Shown: piece after piece, positions 1 through 8,488 of the stretch
How the letters are laid out: each line of letters opens with the position of its first letter
Numbering within the stretch: the stretch's first letter is position 1
Origin: Actinomycetospora straminea
GTDB lineage: Bacteria; Actinomycetota; Actinomycetes; Mycobacteriales; Pseudonocardiaceae
Direction of reading: 5' to 3'
DNA: 64,000 nucleotides
Assembly (NCBI RefSeq): GCF_028737255.1
Contig: NZ_JAQZAN010000016.1
Coordinates: 1 to 64,000, forward strand
Translations under genes and position numbers: made by a program
The notes under the pieces: model-generated
Told to the model about the DNA's origin: nothing
Database searches by the model: none
Seen by the model: the letters and a program-made list of their open reading frames with translations, nothing else

Positions 1-70
1 CCGCGAGGCGAACCCACCGACCTCACCGCAAGATCCCCGAAATTCAACGCTACGCCACGCTACCGACCGC

Positions 71-1264
71 TCAGTCCGGCAGCATCGGCATCTCGAGCCC
101 CTGGTCGCGTCCGAGCAGCGTGCCCCGGGTGACGGCGGAGAGGCCGTAGCGCTCGCGGACGTCGTCGACGGCGAGGTCGAGCGCCAGAGGGTGCGCATCC
201 CCGGCGAAGGGCAGCTCGAGCTGGACGCCGCCGGTGTCGTCGAGGTTGCCGACGGCCACGCCGAGCATCGTCAGCCCGCGCTCGGCGATCAGCGGCGCGG
301 CGGCCTCGGCGAGCAGCCGGACGGCGCCGAGGACCGCGTCGTGCTCGGCCGTCGCCACGGTGAGGGTGTGCGAGCGCGTCGCGCGCGTGAAGTCGTCGAA
401 CCGCAGCCGCAGGGTGACCGTGCGCCCGGTGCGCCCGGCGCGGCGCATGCGGCGGGTGACGCGGTCGACCAGGCCCATGAGCACGGCGTCGGTGCGCTCG
501 GGCGACACCGGCCCGCGCCCGAGCGCCCGCTGCGCCCCGACCGAGCGCCGGCGCCGCCCGACCTGCACCCGGCGCGGGTCGCGGCCGTGGGCCAGGGCGT
601 CGAGGTGCCGTCCGGCGGCGCGCCCGAGCAACGACTCGAGGGTCGGGGCGCCGATGGCGGCCAGGTCGCCGACGGTGGTGACGCCTTGGCCGCGCAGCTT
701 GCGGGAGGTCACCTCGCCGACGCCCCACAGCACCTCCACCGGCAGCGGGTGCAGGAACTCGAGCTCGCCACCGGGCTCCACCACGAGCAGCCCGTCCGGC
801 TTCGCGACCCGGCTCGCGACCTTCGCGAGGAACTTCGTGCTCGCGACGCCCACGGTGATCGGCAGGCCGACGTCGGCGGCGACCTCCCGCCGCAGCCGGG
901 CCGCGATCCCCGACGGGGGGCCGGCGATCCGCCGCAGCCCCGAGACGTCGAGGAACGCCTCGTCGATCGAGATGGGCTCGACCAGCGGGGTCACCGAGTC
1001 GAACACCGCGAACACCGCCCGGCTCGCGCCGCTGTAGGCCTCCATGCGCGGCGGGACGACCACGGCGTCCGGGCAGAGGGCGCGCGCCATGCGCCCGCCC
1101 ATCGCCGTGCGTACCCCGCGGGCCTTGGCCTCGTAGCTGCAGGCGAGCACGACGCCGCCGCCGACGATGACCGGGCGCCCGCGCAGCGCGGGGTCGTCGC
1201 GCTGCTCGACCGAGGCGTAGAAGGCGTCGAGATCCGCGTGCAGGATCGTCGGCTCGCCGGGCAC
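71..1264 (-). CDS. dinB: DNA polymerase IV (Y-family translesion polymerase)
   Basis: This 397-residue protein is a Y-family error-prone polymerase that copies past damaged template bases. The N-terminal palm carries the metal-binding DLDAFYASVEQ motif near residues 11-21 and the catalytic SIDEAFLDV motif near residues 99-107 (D101, E102). A helix-hairpin-helix stretch and the little-finger domain with FDDFTRATRSHT follow. I chose GTG at 1264 because it directly precedes the conserved GEPTILHADLD. An upstream in-frame ATG at 1387 would add about 41 non-conserved residues running through the hsp20 promoter region. Length is normal for the family. It is transcribed divergently from hsp20, so the intergenic space holds both promoters. 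Confidence 0.95.
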   Translation of the reverse strand: MPGEPTILHADLDAFYASVEQRDDPALRGRPVIVGGGVVLACSYEAKARGVRTAMGGRMARALCPDAVVVPPRMEAYSGASRAVFAVFDSVTPLVEPISIDEAFLDVSGLRRIAGPPSGIAARLRREVAADVGLPITVGVASTKFLAKVASRVAKPDGLLVVEPGGELEFLHPLPVEVLWGVGEVTSRKLRGQGVTTVGDLAAIGAPTLESLLGRAAGRHLDALAHGRDPRRVQVGRRRRSVGAQRALGRGPVSPERTDAVLMGLVDRVTRRMRRAGRTGRTVTLRLRFDDFTRATRSHTLTVATAEHDAVLGAVRLLAEAAAPLIAERGLTMLGVAVGNLDDTGGVQLELPFAGDAHPLALDLAVDDVRERYGLSAVTRGTLLGRDQGLEMPMLPD

Positions 1265-1360
1265 GGGACCACGGTCGCACGCGGCACCGACGCCGGGCAG
1301 CGCCTGAGTGGACCTCCCGTCCCGCCGACACAAAACCTTCACCAGGGTCTTGCGCAAACC

Positions 1361-1376
1361 TGTAGATGGAGCTACA
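1361..1376. promoter_or_regulatory. Inverted repeat upstream of hsp20
   Basis: The sequence is TGTAG-N6-CTACA, a perfect 5-base palindrome. It sits about 60 bases before the hsp20 start, between a TTGCGC-like -35 (1350-1355) and a TACAAC-like -10 (1373-1378). Its position suggests an operator, possibly bound by the MerR-type protein encoded just downstream of hsp20. It does not resemble the HspR/HAIR consensus. Regulator identity is inferred. Confidence 0.45.
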
Positions 1377-1433
1377 ACTATGGGCATCGGAAGCCCCGCA
1401 GCGCAGTACGTCGAGGGAAGGAGATGACCGATC

Positions 1434-1892
1434 GTGCTGCTGAACTACGACCCCTTCGACCCGTTCCGGGCGCTCGAGCGCCTCGCCGGCGCCTCCCGGC
1501 AGCAGACCGTGAGCGGCATGCCGATGGACGTCTACCGGGCCGGCGACCACTTCGTCGCCTCGTTCGACCTCCCGGGCGTCGACCCGGGGTCGATCGACGT
1601 CTCGGTCGACGGCAACGCGCTCACCGTGACGGCCGCGCGGACGGCGCCGAGCAGCGACGGCGACTACCTCGTCGCCGAGCGGCCCCGCGGGCGCTACAGC
1701 CGCCAGCTCGTCCTGGGCCGCGACCTCGACCTCGACCGTCTCCACGCGTCGTACACCGACGGCGTGCTGACGCTGACGATCCCCGTCGCCGAGCGCGCGA
1801 AGCCGCGCCGCATCGAGATCGAGCACGCCGCCGCGACGACGAGCATCGAAGGGACCCCCGACGAGCACCGCGAGGAGGCGCCGACGTCCTGA
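1434..1892 (+). CDS. Hsp20/alpha-crystallin small heat-shock protein
   Basis: This 152-residue ATP-independent holdase binds unfolding proteins during heat or other stress. The N-terminus LLNYDPFDPFRALERL is typical of actinobacterial Hsp18/Hsp20. The alpha-crystallin domain spans roughly residues 25-125 and includes FDLPGVDPGSIDVSVDGNAL and the C-terminal strand DGVLTLTIPVAE, followed by a short flexible tail. The start is GTG at 1434, preceded by a strong GGGAAGGAG ribosome site at 1414-1422. A palindrome at 1361-1376 lies in the promoter region. A perfect hairpin terminator follows, then a MerR-family gene in the same direction, which suggests a stress-regulated pair. Confidence 0.93.
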   Translation: MLLNYDPFDPFRALERLAGASRQQTVSGMPMDVYRAGDHFVASFDLPGVDPGSIDVSVDGNALTVTAARTAPSSDGDYLVAERPRGRYSRQLVLGRDLDLDRLHASYTDGVLTLTIPVAERAKPRRIEIEHAAATTSIEGTPDEHREEAPTS

Positions 1893-1947
1893 TCGCCACC
1901 GACACACCACGACGACCCACCAACGAAAACACCGAGACCGAGACCGC

Positions 1948-1982
1948 GTGAGCACCCGCCGGGCGCCCCGGCGGGTGCTCAC
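1948..1982 (+). terminator. Strong hairpin between hsp20 and the MerR gene
   Basis: A perfect 15-base stem (GTGAGCACCCGCCGG paired with its complement) closes a GCGCC loop. There is no U-tract, as is usual for high-GC actinobacterial terminators. It separates hsp20 from the downstream MerR-type gene, so the two are probably transcribed separately or with attenuation. Confidence 0.75.
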
Positions 1983-2030
1983 GCACGTCTCGCCGAGCTG
2001 CGGGACCGAACGGCGCGAGAGGAGGGGCCC

Positions 2031-2411
2031 ATGGGCGTCGAACAGCTCGACGACCAGGACTACCCGTCGCTGACGATCGGCCAGGCCGCCGACCTCATCG
2101 GCGTCGCCCCCGCCTTCCTGCGCAGCCTCGACGCGGCCGACCTGCTGCACCCGCAGCGCTCGGAGGGCGGTCAGCGGCGGTACTCGCGCCGGCAGGTCGA
2201 CTTCGCCGCGCGCGTCCGTGCCCTCTCCGACGAGGGGCACACGATCGCCGGGGCGGCGTCGATCCTCACCCTGCGCGGCGACCTCGCCGACGCGCAGCGC
2301 GACCTCGCCGCGGCGCGGGCCGAGCGCGACGAGGCCCGCGCCGAGCGCGACGAGGCCCGGGCCGACCTCGCGCGGGCGCACGACGCGCTCGACGAGCTCC
2401 GCGCGGAGTAG
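2031..2411 (+). CDS. MerR-family transcriptional regulator
   Basis: This 126-residue DNA-binding protein has a MerR-type winged helix-turn-helix at about residues 12-80. TIGQAADLIGVAPAFLRSLD is the recognition region and GGQRRYSRRQV is the wing. It is followed by a charged alpha-helical tail (about 85-126) with AERDEAR repeats, the expected antiparallel dimerisation coiled coil. There is no cysteine-rich metal site. It lies directly downstream of hsp20, which resembles the small HspR-like regulators that control chaperone genes. The palindrome at 1361-1376 is a candidate target. The ligand, if any, is unknown. Confidence 0.85.
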   Translation: MGVEQLDDQDYPSLTIGQAADLIGVAPAFLRSLDAADLLHPQRSEGGQRRYSRRQVDFAARVRALSDEGHTIAGAASILTLRGDLADAQRDLAAARAERDEARAERDEARADLARAHDALDELRAE

Positions 2412-2433
2412 ATCCGGGTCGCACCCGGGCCGT

Positions 2434-2847
2434 TCAGTCCCGCAGGCGCAGGATGACCCGCTCCCCCGGGGCCCGGCCGACGAGCGCCCGGAGCCGGCCG
2501 ACCAGCCCGAGCACCGAGATCAGCCGGTACTGCAGGCCGTACTTGGCCGCGAGGGCTCGCCGCGGGCCCGCCTGGGCGGCGGGGTCGTCGACGATCTCGG
2601 CGCGGCCCTCCGCGGTCGGGGCGTCCGGCGCGACGGTGCCGGCGCGGTCGCAGGGCCGCAGCACGATGCGGGGGTCGCGGCGCAGCCGCTTGACCTTCCC
2701 GCTGGTCGCGGACGTGATGACGACCAGGGAGTCGCCGTCGCGGGCGACCCACACGGCGGTCGGGACGGGGGTGCCGTCGCGGCGGTGGGTGGTCAGGGAC
2801 AGGAAGGGCTCGTCACCGAGGGCGGTCACGCCCGTGGTCGCGCTCAC
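2434..2847 (-). CDS. PPOX-class F420/FMN-dependent oxidoreductase
   Basis: This 137-residue protein has the split beta-barrel fold of the pyridoxamine-5'-phosphate-oxidase-like family. Recognisable elements are FLSLTTHRRDGTPVPTAVWV at the N-terminus and the phosphate-binding stretch ITSATSGKVKRLRRDPRIVL near residues 46-65. It resembles the actinobacterial F420-dependent subgroup (Rv2061-like). Substrate is unknown. It converges on the MerR gene and reads away from the patatin gene. GTG is used as start. Confidence 0.82.
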   Translation of the reverse strand: MSATTGVTALGDEPFLSLTTHRRDGTPVPTAVWVARDGDSLVVITSATSGKVKRLRRDPRIVLRPCDRAGTVAPDAPTAEGRAEIVDDPAAQAGPRRALAAKYGLQYRLISVLGLVGRLRALVGRAPGERVILRLRD

Positions 2848-2906
2848 CGGATCAGCCCACCACGCCGGCGGTGGGCCTGCGCAGCGGGAGGAACGGAGGG
2901 GGGAAC

Positions 2907-3974
2907 ATGGCCCGTATGGCCACCACAGCGGGGCGACGGCGCCCGGCGGACCTCGTGCTCGAGGGCGGCGGGGTCAAGGGCATCGGGCTCGCGGGCGCGG
3001 TCGCGGCGATGACGGACCACGGCTGGGCGCCGCACCGGATCTCGGGCACCTCCGCGGGTGCGCTCGTCGGGGCGATGGCCGCCGCGGGCGCCACGGGTGA
3101 GCGGCTCGGGGAGATCACCGCGCGACTGAACTTCCGCGAGGTCGCCGACCGCAGCGGCATCGCGCGCCTCCCGCTCGCCGGGCCCGCGCTCGCGTTCCTC
3201 GGCGGGCAGGGGCTCTACCAGGGCGAGTGGCTGCACACCTGGGTCGCCGAGGAGCTCGCCGCGCTGGGCGTGCACACCTTCGGCGACCTGCGCATCGACG
3301 ACCCCTCGCTGCCGCCCGCGCAGCGCTACCGGCTCGTCGTCACCTGCTCGGACCTGACGCTCGGGCAGCTGGTGCGGCTGCCGTGGGACTACCGGTCGGT
3401 CTACGGCCTCGACCCCGACGAGCAGCCGGTCGCCGACGCGGTGCGCGCCTCGATGGCCATCCCGTTCCTCTTCAAGCCGACGACCCTGACCAACGCGCGG
3501 ACCGGGGTGACCTCGACGCTCGTCGACGGCGGGCTGCTCTCGAACTTCCCCATCGACTCGCTCGACCGCACCGACGGCCGCGAGCCGGCGTTCCCGACGT
3601 TCGGTGTCACGATCACCACCGCGCCCAAGCCCGGGATCGGCGACAACGTCGCGCTGTTCCACTCGCGGTGGTTCGACATCCCCCAGCCGGCGCCACTGCG
3701 CCTGCTCGAGCAGCTGATCACCACGATGATCCTCGGCCGCGACCAGGCCGTGCTCAACCAGCCGTGGGTCGCCGCGCGCACCATCCACGTCGACGCCGGG
3801 GCCGTCGGCCTGCTCGACTTCGGGATCACGCCCGCGCGGGCCCGCGCGCTCTACGACGCGGGGTACGTGGCCGCCGAGGAGTTCCTCGCCCGGTTCGACT
3901 GGCGGGCCTACAAGCGCCGCTTCCGCCGCGACGCCCACGAGGCACTGGCCGGCACGGCCGGTGGGGTGCGGTGA
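2907..3974 (+). CDS. Patatin-like phospholipase
   Basis: This 355-residue esterase or lipid acyl hydrolase of the patatin family uses a Ser-Asp dyad. The oxyanion glycine loop is LVLEGGGVKGIGLAGA near residues 17-32. The nucleophile serine is in GTSAGA (about residues 49-54). The catalytic aspartate is in VDGGLLSNFPID near residue 210. No signal peptide is visible, so it probably acts in the cytoplasm or on the inner membrane face. I chose ATG at 2907, which follows the ribosome site GGAGGGGGGAAC. An upstream ATG at 2871 has no such site. Confidence 0.93.
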   Translation: MARMATTAGRRRPADLVLEGGGVKGIGLAGAVAAMTDHGWAPHRISGTSAGALVGAMAAAGATGERLGEITARLNFREVADRSGIARLPLAGPALAFLGGQGLYQGEWLHTWVAEELAALGVHTFGDLRIDDPSLPPAQRYRLVVTCSDLTLGQLVRLPWDYRSVYGLDPDEQPVADAVRASMAIPFLFKPTTLTNARTGVTSTLVDGGLLSNFPIDSLDRTDGREPAFPTFGVTITTAPKPGIGDNVALFHSRWFDIPQPAPLRLLEQLITTMILGRDQAVLNQPWVAARTIHVDAGAVGLLDFGITPARARALYDAGYVAAEEFLARFDWRAYKRRFRRDAHEALAGTAGGVR

Positions 3975-4021
3975 CGCCCCGCGCCCGCCGCGTGTGACGC
4001 CCGGCGGGCAGACTCGGCGGG

Positions 4022-5599
4022 GTGGTCACCGCCGGGGCGCGTGCCCGCGCCGAGCGCGCGGCGCGCGAGCGTCTCGTCACCTCGCTGCTGCGCGAGCTGG
4101 ACCCGCCGGTCACGCGCGACGGTGACGCCCTGGGCCTGACGCTCCCCGCCGGCACCCTCGGGGTGACGCTGCTGCACCGCTCGCCCACCGGGCACCACCG
4201 CCTCGCCGAGGCGGTCACCCTCGACGGGCGGCCCGCGACGCACGACGAGGTCGTCACCGCGGTGCTCGAGACCGTCGGCGAGGGCGAACCGGTCGACCAC
4301 CTCGCCGCGATCGTCGCCGACAGCGTCGCGCGCACGGCCCGCTACCTGGACGCGCCCGCCGCCCCGACCGGCGACCGCACCCGCGACGCCGAGCAGGCGG
4401 TGCGCTACGGCCACCCGTTCCACCCGACCCCGAAGAGCGCCGAGGGCCTCGGCGACGACGACCTCACCGCCTGGGCGCCCGAGCTCGGCGCGTCGTTCGT
4501 CCTGCACCACCTCGCGCTGCGCGACGACGTCGTCCTCGCCGACGGGGCGCCCCTGACGCCGCCGGCCGCGGTCGCCCCGCACGTGCCGGCCGGCTGGACG
4601 GCGCTGCCGGTGCACCCGTACCAGGCGCGCGTCCTCGCCCGGGACCCCACGCTCGCGCTGCTCGAGGCCGAGGGCGCCGCCCGCCGGCTCGGCCCGCTCG
4701 GCGACCCGGTGTGGCCGACGTCGTCGGTGCGCACGGTGGTCGACACGGTGACCGGGGCGTCGTGGAAGCTGCCGCTGCGGGCGCGCCTGACCCACTTCGT
4801 GCGCACCACCCCGCCCGAGCACGCGCGCCGGGCGCTCGACGCCGCGCGGGTCGTCGCGCACCTCCCGGCCCTGCCGCCCGGGTTCGGCGTCATCAGCGAC
4901 CTCGGCTTCGCCACCCTCGACCCGGCGGTCGGCGGCGACCGGCTCGCCGCCGACCTCACCGTCATCGCCCGCGCGCCGTTCCCGCCGGGCAGCCCGCGGG
5001 TGCTCGCGGCGGTGCTCGAGGACGGGCCGGCGGGCGAGGACCCGCCCCTGCTCGCCGACATGCGCGCCGCCGGCGACGTGCACGCCTGGCTGCGGCGCTG
5101 GCTCGCCGTCTCGCTCGTGCCGATGCTGCACGTCTTCGGGTCGGCGGGCCTGGGGTTCGAGGCGCACCCGCAGAACACGCTGGTCGTCACCGACGACGAC
5201 GGGTGGCCGACGGCGTGCCGGGTGCGCGACCTCGAGGGCGCGCACCTGCGCCGCGACCGCCTGCCGGCCGGGCTGCCCGCCGACTCGCCGCTGGTCTACA
5301 CCCGCGAGGAGGCCTGGCAGCGGCTGCGCTACCACGCGGTGACCAACCACCTCGCCCTGCTCGTCGCCGTCCTCGGCCGGCACACCGTCGGCGAGGAGCC
5401 GCTGTGGGCGACGGTGGCGGAGGTGCTGGGCGAGGTCCGCGATCCCGCCGCGCGCCCCTGGGCCGCGGAGCTGCGCCACGCCCCGACCCTGCCCGCCAAG
5501 GCCCACTTGCGCAGCTGGGCGGCCGGGCGCGGGGAGGACCCGATCTACGTCGAGGTGCCCAACCCGATCGCCGCCGCGGGGTGGAGGATGCCCGCATGA
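4022..5599 (+). CDS. IucA/IucC-family (NIS) siderophore synthetase
   Basis: This 525-residue enzyme belongs to the NRPS-independent siderophore synthetases, which use ATP to condense a carboxylic acid (often citrate) with an amine or alcohol. Diagnostic motifs are GHPFHPTPKSAEGL near residues 136-149 (nucleotide site), LPVHPYQARV near residue 196, WKLPLRARLTHFVRTT near residue 247 and GFEAHPQNTLV near residue 379. It is somewhat shorter than typical members of 580-620 residues. No other siderophore, transporter or receptor gene is adjacent. The only coupled gene is the small Dabb protein, whose ATG overlaps this stop by four bases. Substrates cannot be assigned from the sequence. Confidence 0.88.
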   Translation: MVTAGARARAERAARERLVTSLLRELDPPVTRDGDALGLTLPAGTLGVTLLHRSPTGHHRLAEAVTLDGRPATHDEVVTAVLETVGEGEPVDHLAAIVADSVARTARYLDAPAAPTGDRTRDAEQAVRYGHPFHPTPKSAEGLGDDDLTAWAPELGASFVLHHLALRDDVVLADGAPLTPPAAVAPHVPAGWTALPVHPYQARVLARDPTLALLEAEGAARRLGPLGDPVWPTSSVRTVVDTVTGASWKLPLRARLTHFVRTTPPEHARRALDAARVVAHLPALPPGFGVISDLGFATLDPAVGGDRLAADLTVIARAPFPPGSPRVLAAVLEDGPAGEDPPLLADMRAAGDVHAWLRRWLAVSLVPMLHVFGSAGLGFEAHPQNTLVVTDDDGWPTACRVRDLEGAHLRRDRLPAGLPADSPLVYTREEAWQRLRYHAVTNHLALLVAVLGRHTVGEEPLWATVAEVLGEVRDPAARPWAAELRHAPTLPAKAHLRSWAAGRGEDPIYVEVPNPIAAAGWRMPA

Positions 5600-5904
5600 C
5601 CTTCACCCACGTCGTCACGTTCAGCTGGACCGGGCAGGCCGCCGAGGACCCGTCGATCCCGGACGGCATCGCCGAGACCCTGCGCCGGTGGATCGCCGAC
5701 GCCGACCTCAAGGGGCTGCGGTCGTGGACCTGCGGGCGCGACGCGGGCCTCGCCGAGGTCAACGCCGACTTCGCGGTGGTCGCGGTGTTCGACGACATGG
5801 ACTCCTACCTCGCCTACCGCGACGACGCCGAGCACCGGCGGATCATCGTCGAGGACATCGCGCCGCACGTGGGGCAGCGCACGTCGGTGCAGTTCGCCGG
5901 GTGA
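5596..5904 (+). CDS. Dabb (dimeric alpha-beta barrel) domain protein
   Basis: This 102-residue protein has the ferredoxin-like Dabb fold, with THVVTFSWTGQ at the start, FAVVAVFDDMDSYLAYRDDAEH in the middle and a QRTSVQF ending. The family includes stress-responsive proteins and small cyclases or decarboxylases acting on polyketide-like substrates. The ATG at 5596 overlaps the stop of the siderophore synthetase (ATGA), so translation is probably coupled and a shared pathway is plausible. The reaction is unknown. Confidence 0.85.
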   Translation: MTFTHVVTFSWTGQAAEDPSIPDGIAETLRRWIADADLKGLRSWTCGRDAGLAEVNADFAVVAVFDDMDSYLAYRDDAEHRRIIVEDIAPHVGQRTSVQFAG

Positions 5905-5916
5905 CGCCGACCGGCG

Positions 5917-5922
5917 CATGAT
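5917..5922 (+). promoter_or_regulatory. Putative -10 box, leaderless universal stress gene
   Basis: CATGAT lies 6 bases before the ATG at 5929, and no Shine-Dalgarno is present. The spacing fits transcription starting at the start codon. Confidence 0.4.
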
Positions 5923-5928
5923 CGGGCC

Positions 5929-6372
5929 ATGGCGGGCTTCGAGCTCGGGACCGACGGCCCCGGCACCATCCTGGTCGGGGTCGACGGGTCGATCACGTCG
6001 CTGCGCGCCGGCGCCTACGCCGCGGGGCTCGCGCGCCGCCAGCACGCCCACCTGCTCGTGGTGACGGTCGCGACGACGTCCTCGCTCGCCGCGATGGCGC
6101 CCGGCGCGCTGGCGGTGCTGTCCGACACCGCCGAGCAGCTCGCCGCCGAGGTGCAGGGCGAGGCCAAGCGCTACCTCGAGGACCTCGCGCTCACCGGCGA
6201 GCTCGTCCGCGTCCAGGGCGACCCGTACGCGGAGATCGTGCGCCTCGCCGACGAGCGGAAGGTGGACGCCGTCGTCGTCGGCGCCTCGACCAGCGCCGGT
6301 CACCGGATCGTCGGCTCGCTGGCCGGCCGGCTCGTGCGTGCGGGGAAGTGGCCGGTCACCGTCGTGCCGTGA
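5929..6372 (+). CDS. Universal stress protein (UspA family)
   Basis: This 147-residue single-domain Usp begins with TILVGVDGS, the usual first strand and ATP-binding Asp. It ends with VVVGASTSAGHRIVGSLAGRL, a variant of the G-X2-G-X9-G(S/T) nucleotide loop, then KWPVTVVP. Members bind ATP or cAMP and help survival under stress or slow growth. The start has no ribosome site and follows a -10-like box, so it is probably leaderless. Confidence 0.92.
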   Translation: MAGFELGTDGPGTILVGVDGSITSLRAGAYAAGLARRQHAHLLVVTVATTSSLAAMAPGALAVLSDTAEQLAAEVQGEAKRYLEDLALTGELVRVQGDPYAEIVRLADERKVDAVVVGASTSAGHRIVGSLAGRLVRAGKWPVTVVP

Positions 6373-6490
6373 CGGACCGTCCCGGAGCGACGAGTCGGCG
6401 TAACGAATCACCCGTACGCACCAGCGAACGATCACACACGGCACCTACAGTGAGGCGGGTCACCTGTTCCTGCCCGCTCCCGAGGTCGCC

Positions 6491-6901
6491 GTGGCCACAC
6501 CGCTGACTCCCGCCAGCCCCACCCATCTCGCGCCGTCGTACGCGACGCCGGCCTGGCTGCTGCGCGGGCTCACCAACGAGCCCGGCGTGCTGAGCCTGTA
6601 CGCGGGGCGGTTGCGGCTGGTGACCGCGGAGGGGGTGGTGTTCGACGCCCCGCTCGGCGCGGTCGAGCGCCTCGCCTTTCCCTGGTACCAGGGCTCGGGC
6701 GGACTGCGGGTGACGGTCGGCGGGCGGCGCCACCGGGTGACGTTGAGCCGCCCCAAGGGCGCCGCGTTCCCGGCCGCGCGCCTGCTCGACGCCGGCTCGC
6801 GCGCCGACGCCGGCACCGACCGGGCCGCGCCCGTCACCGTGCACACCGTGCTGGAGGGCCGCGGCGCCGGCCGCGTGTGGCGCACGCTCCTCGACGCCTG
6901 A
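6491..6901 (+). CDS. Hypothetical protein with GRAM/PH-like character
   Basis: This 136-residue protein of unknown function has no signal peptide and no membrane segment. Alternating strands in the centre (GVLSLYAGRLRLVTAEGVVF, then WYQGSGGLRVTVGGRRHRVT) resemble a small PH/GRAM-like barrel, but I cannot assign a family. The start is GTG at 6491. A TACAGT box at 6447-6452 could be its promoter. It converges on the short-chain dehydrogenase at 6999. Confidence 0.7.
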   Translation: MATPLTPASPTHLAPSYATPAWLLRGLTNEPGVLSLYAGRLRLVTAEGVVFDAPLGAVERLAFPWYQGSGGLRVTVGGRRHRVTLSRPKGAAFPAARLLDAGSRADAGTDRAAPVTVHTVLEGRGAGRVWRTLLDA

Positions 6902-6914
6902 GCTCGCGGGGCCT

Positions 6915-6953
6915 GCAGCGAACGCGCTGTTCGCTGCTTCTAAGCGAGCGAAG
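6915..6953 (+). repeat. Intergenic hairpin repeat, copy 1
   Basis: The pattern is GCAGCGAACG-N6-TCGCTGC-N-TCTA, then AGCGAGCGAAG. GCAGCGA pairs with TCGCTGC in a 7-base stem. A second copy with the same spacing lies at 40619-40657. Both follow the stop codon of a plus-strand gene. Confidence 0.7.
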
Positions 6954-6957
6954 GCGC

Positions 6958-6985
6958 CGCTCGCTGCTTCTGTTCTCAGCGAGCG
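6958..6985. terminator. Bidirectional hairpin between convergent genes
   Basis: A perfect 9-base stem (CGCTCGCTG with CAGCGAGCG) has a 10-base loop, CTTCTGTTCT. It sits between the convergent ends at 6901 and 6999 and partly repeats the TCGCTGCTTCT core of the preceding element. It probably ends transcription from both sides. Confidence 0.6.
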
Positions 6986-6998
6986 ATCGCCGCGGTGA

Positions 6999-7784
<786 letters not shown>

Positions 7785-7891
7785 GAGTCCTCCTCGGACG
7801 ATTGAAAGCTTGACCATCCGCGGTTACCCGCGCCCGGCGGTCTCACCCGTGGTGTCGAGCAGCTCACGTCGAGTGGCGGGTCAGTCTTACC

Positions 7892-7908
7892 TAGGTCACG
7901 CTGACCTA
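7892..7908. promoter_or_regulatory. Palindromic operator at the PadR start
   Basis: TAGGTCA-N3-TGACCTA is a perfect 7-base inverted repeat ending two bases before the GTG of the PadR-family gene. PadR proteins commonly repress their own operon from such sites, and binding here would block transcription or initiation of the padR-P450 pair. The assignment is by position and symmetry only. Confidence 0.6.
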
Positions 7909-7909
7909 T

Positions 7910-8488
7910 GTGTGGGTGGACGTGCTACTCCTGGGTCAGCTGGCGCGACGGCCGGCGCACGGCTACGAGCTGCGCCGGCGCATCGAGGCGGCGACCGGCA
8001 TCAAGCTGCACAACAACTCGCTCTACCCGGCGCTGAAGCGCTTCGGGGAGGCCGGCGCGGTCACCCGCACGCTCGAGCCGCAGGAGGGCCGCCCGCCGCG
8101 GCACGTCTACACGCTCACCGACGTCGGGCGGGAGCTGCTGCACGACCAGCTCGCCGACCTGCCCGACGAGCTCGCGGGCGACGAGGCCGAGTTCCTCGCC
8201 CGCCTCGCGGGGTTCGGGCGACTGACCCCCGCCGAGCGCCGCGGTGTCCTCGACGCCCGGGGCCGGGTGCTCGCCGAGCGCCGGGCCCGCCTCGCCGGGC
8301 TGGCCGAGGCGGCCGCACCCCCGTCGGTCGACGACCCCGACACCGCCACCGACGACCCCTGGGCCGCGCTCGTCCTCGACGAGGTCCTGCGCCGCATCCG
8401 CGAGGAGCAGGGCTGGCTCGACCGGCTCGCGCGCCGCGCCGACGACCAGTCCACCACCACCCGTCAGCACGAGGAGATGCCTCCATGA
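7910..8488 (+). CDS. PadR-family transcriptional regulator
   Basis: This 192-residue repressor-type protein has an N-terminal winged helix (about residues 5-80) with the PadR hallmarks LLLGQLARRPAHGYELRRRI, NNSLYPALKRFGEAGAV and HVYTLTDVGREL. A C-terminal helical dimerisation region (about 95-180) follows. The gene starts with GTG at 7910 right after a perfect palindrome, so autoregulation is likely. Its stop overlaps the ATG of the downstream cytochrome P450 (ATGA), making the P450 the probable regulated partner. Confidence 0.92.
   Translation: MWVDVLLLGQLARRPAHGYELRRRIEAATGIKLHNNSLYPALKRFGEAGAVTRTLEPQEGRPPRHVYTLTDVGRELLHDQLADLPDELAGDEAEFLARLAGFGRLTPAERRGVLDARGRVLAERRARLAGLAEAAAPPSVDDPDTATDDPWAALVLDEVLRRIREEQGWLDRLARRADDQSTTTRQHEEMPP

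Noticed and set aside
1361-1376. HspR (HAIR) or CIRCE heat-shock element
   Set aside because: The palindrome lacks the CTTGAGT-N7-ACTCAAG and CIRCE consensus patterns.
60-2381. Frame-long minus-strand protein spanning dinB, hsp20 and the MerR gene
   Set aside because: It runs across three supported genes, contains no recognisable domain and is Arg/Gly-rich antisense.
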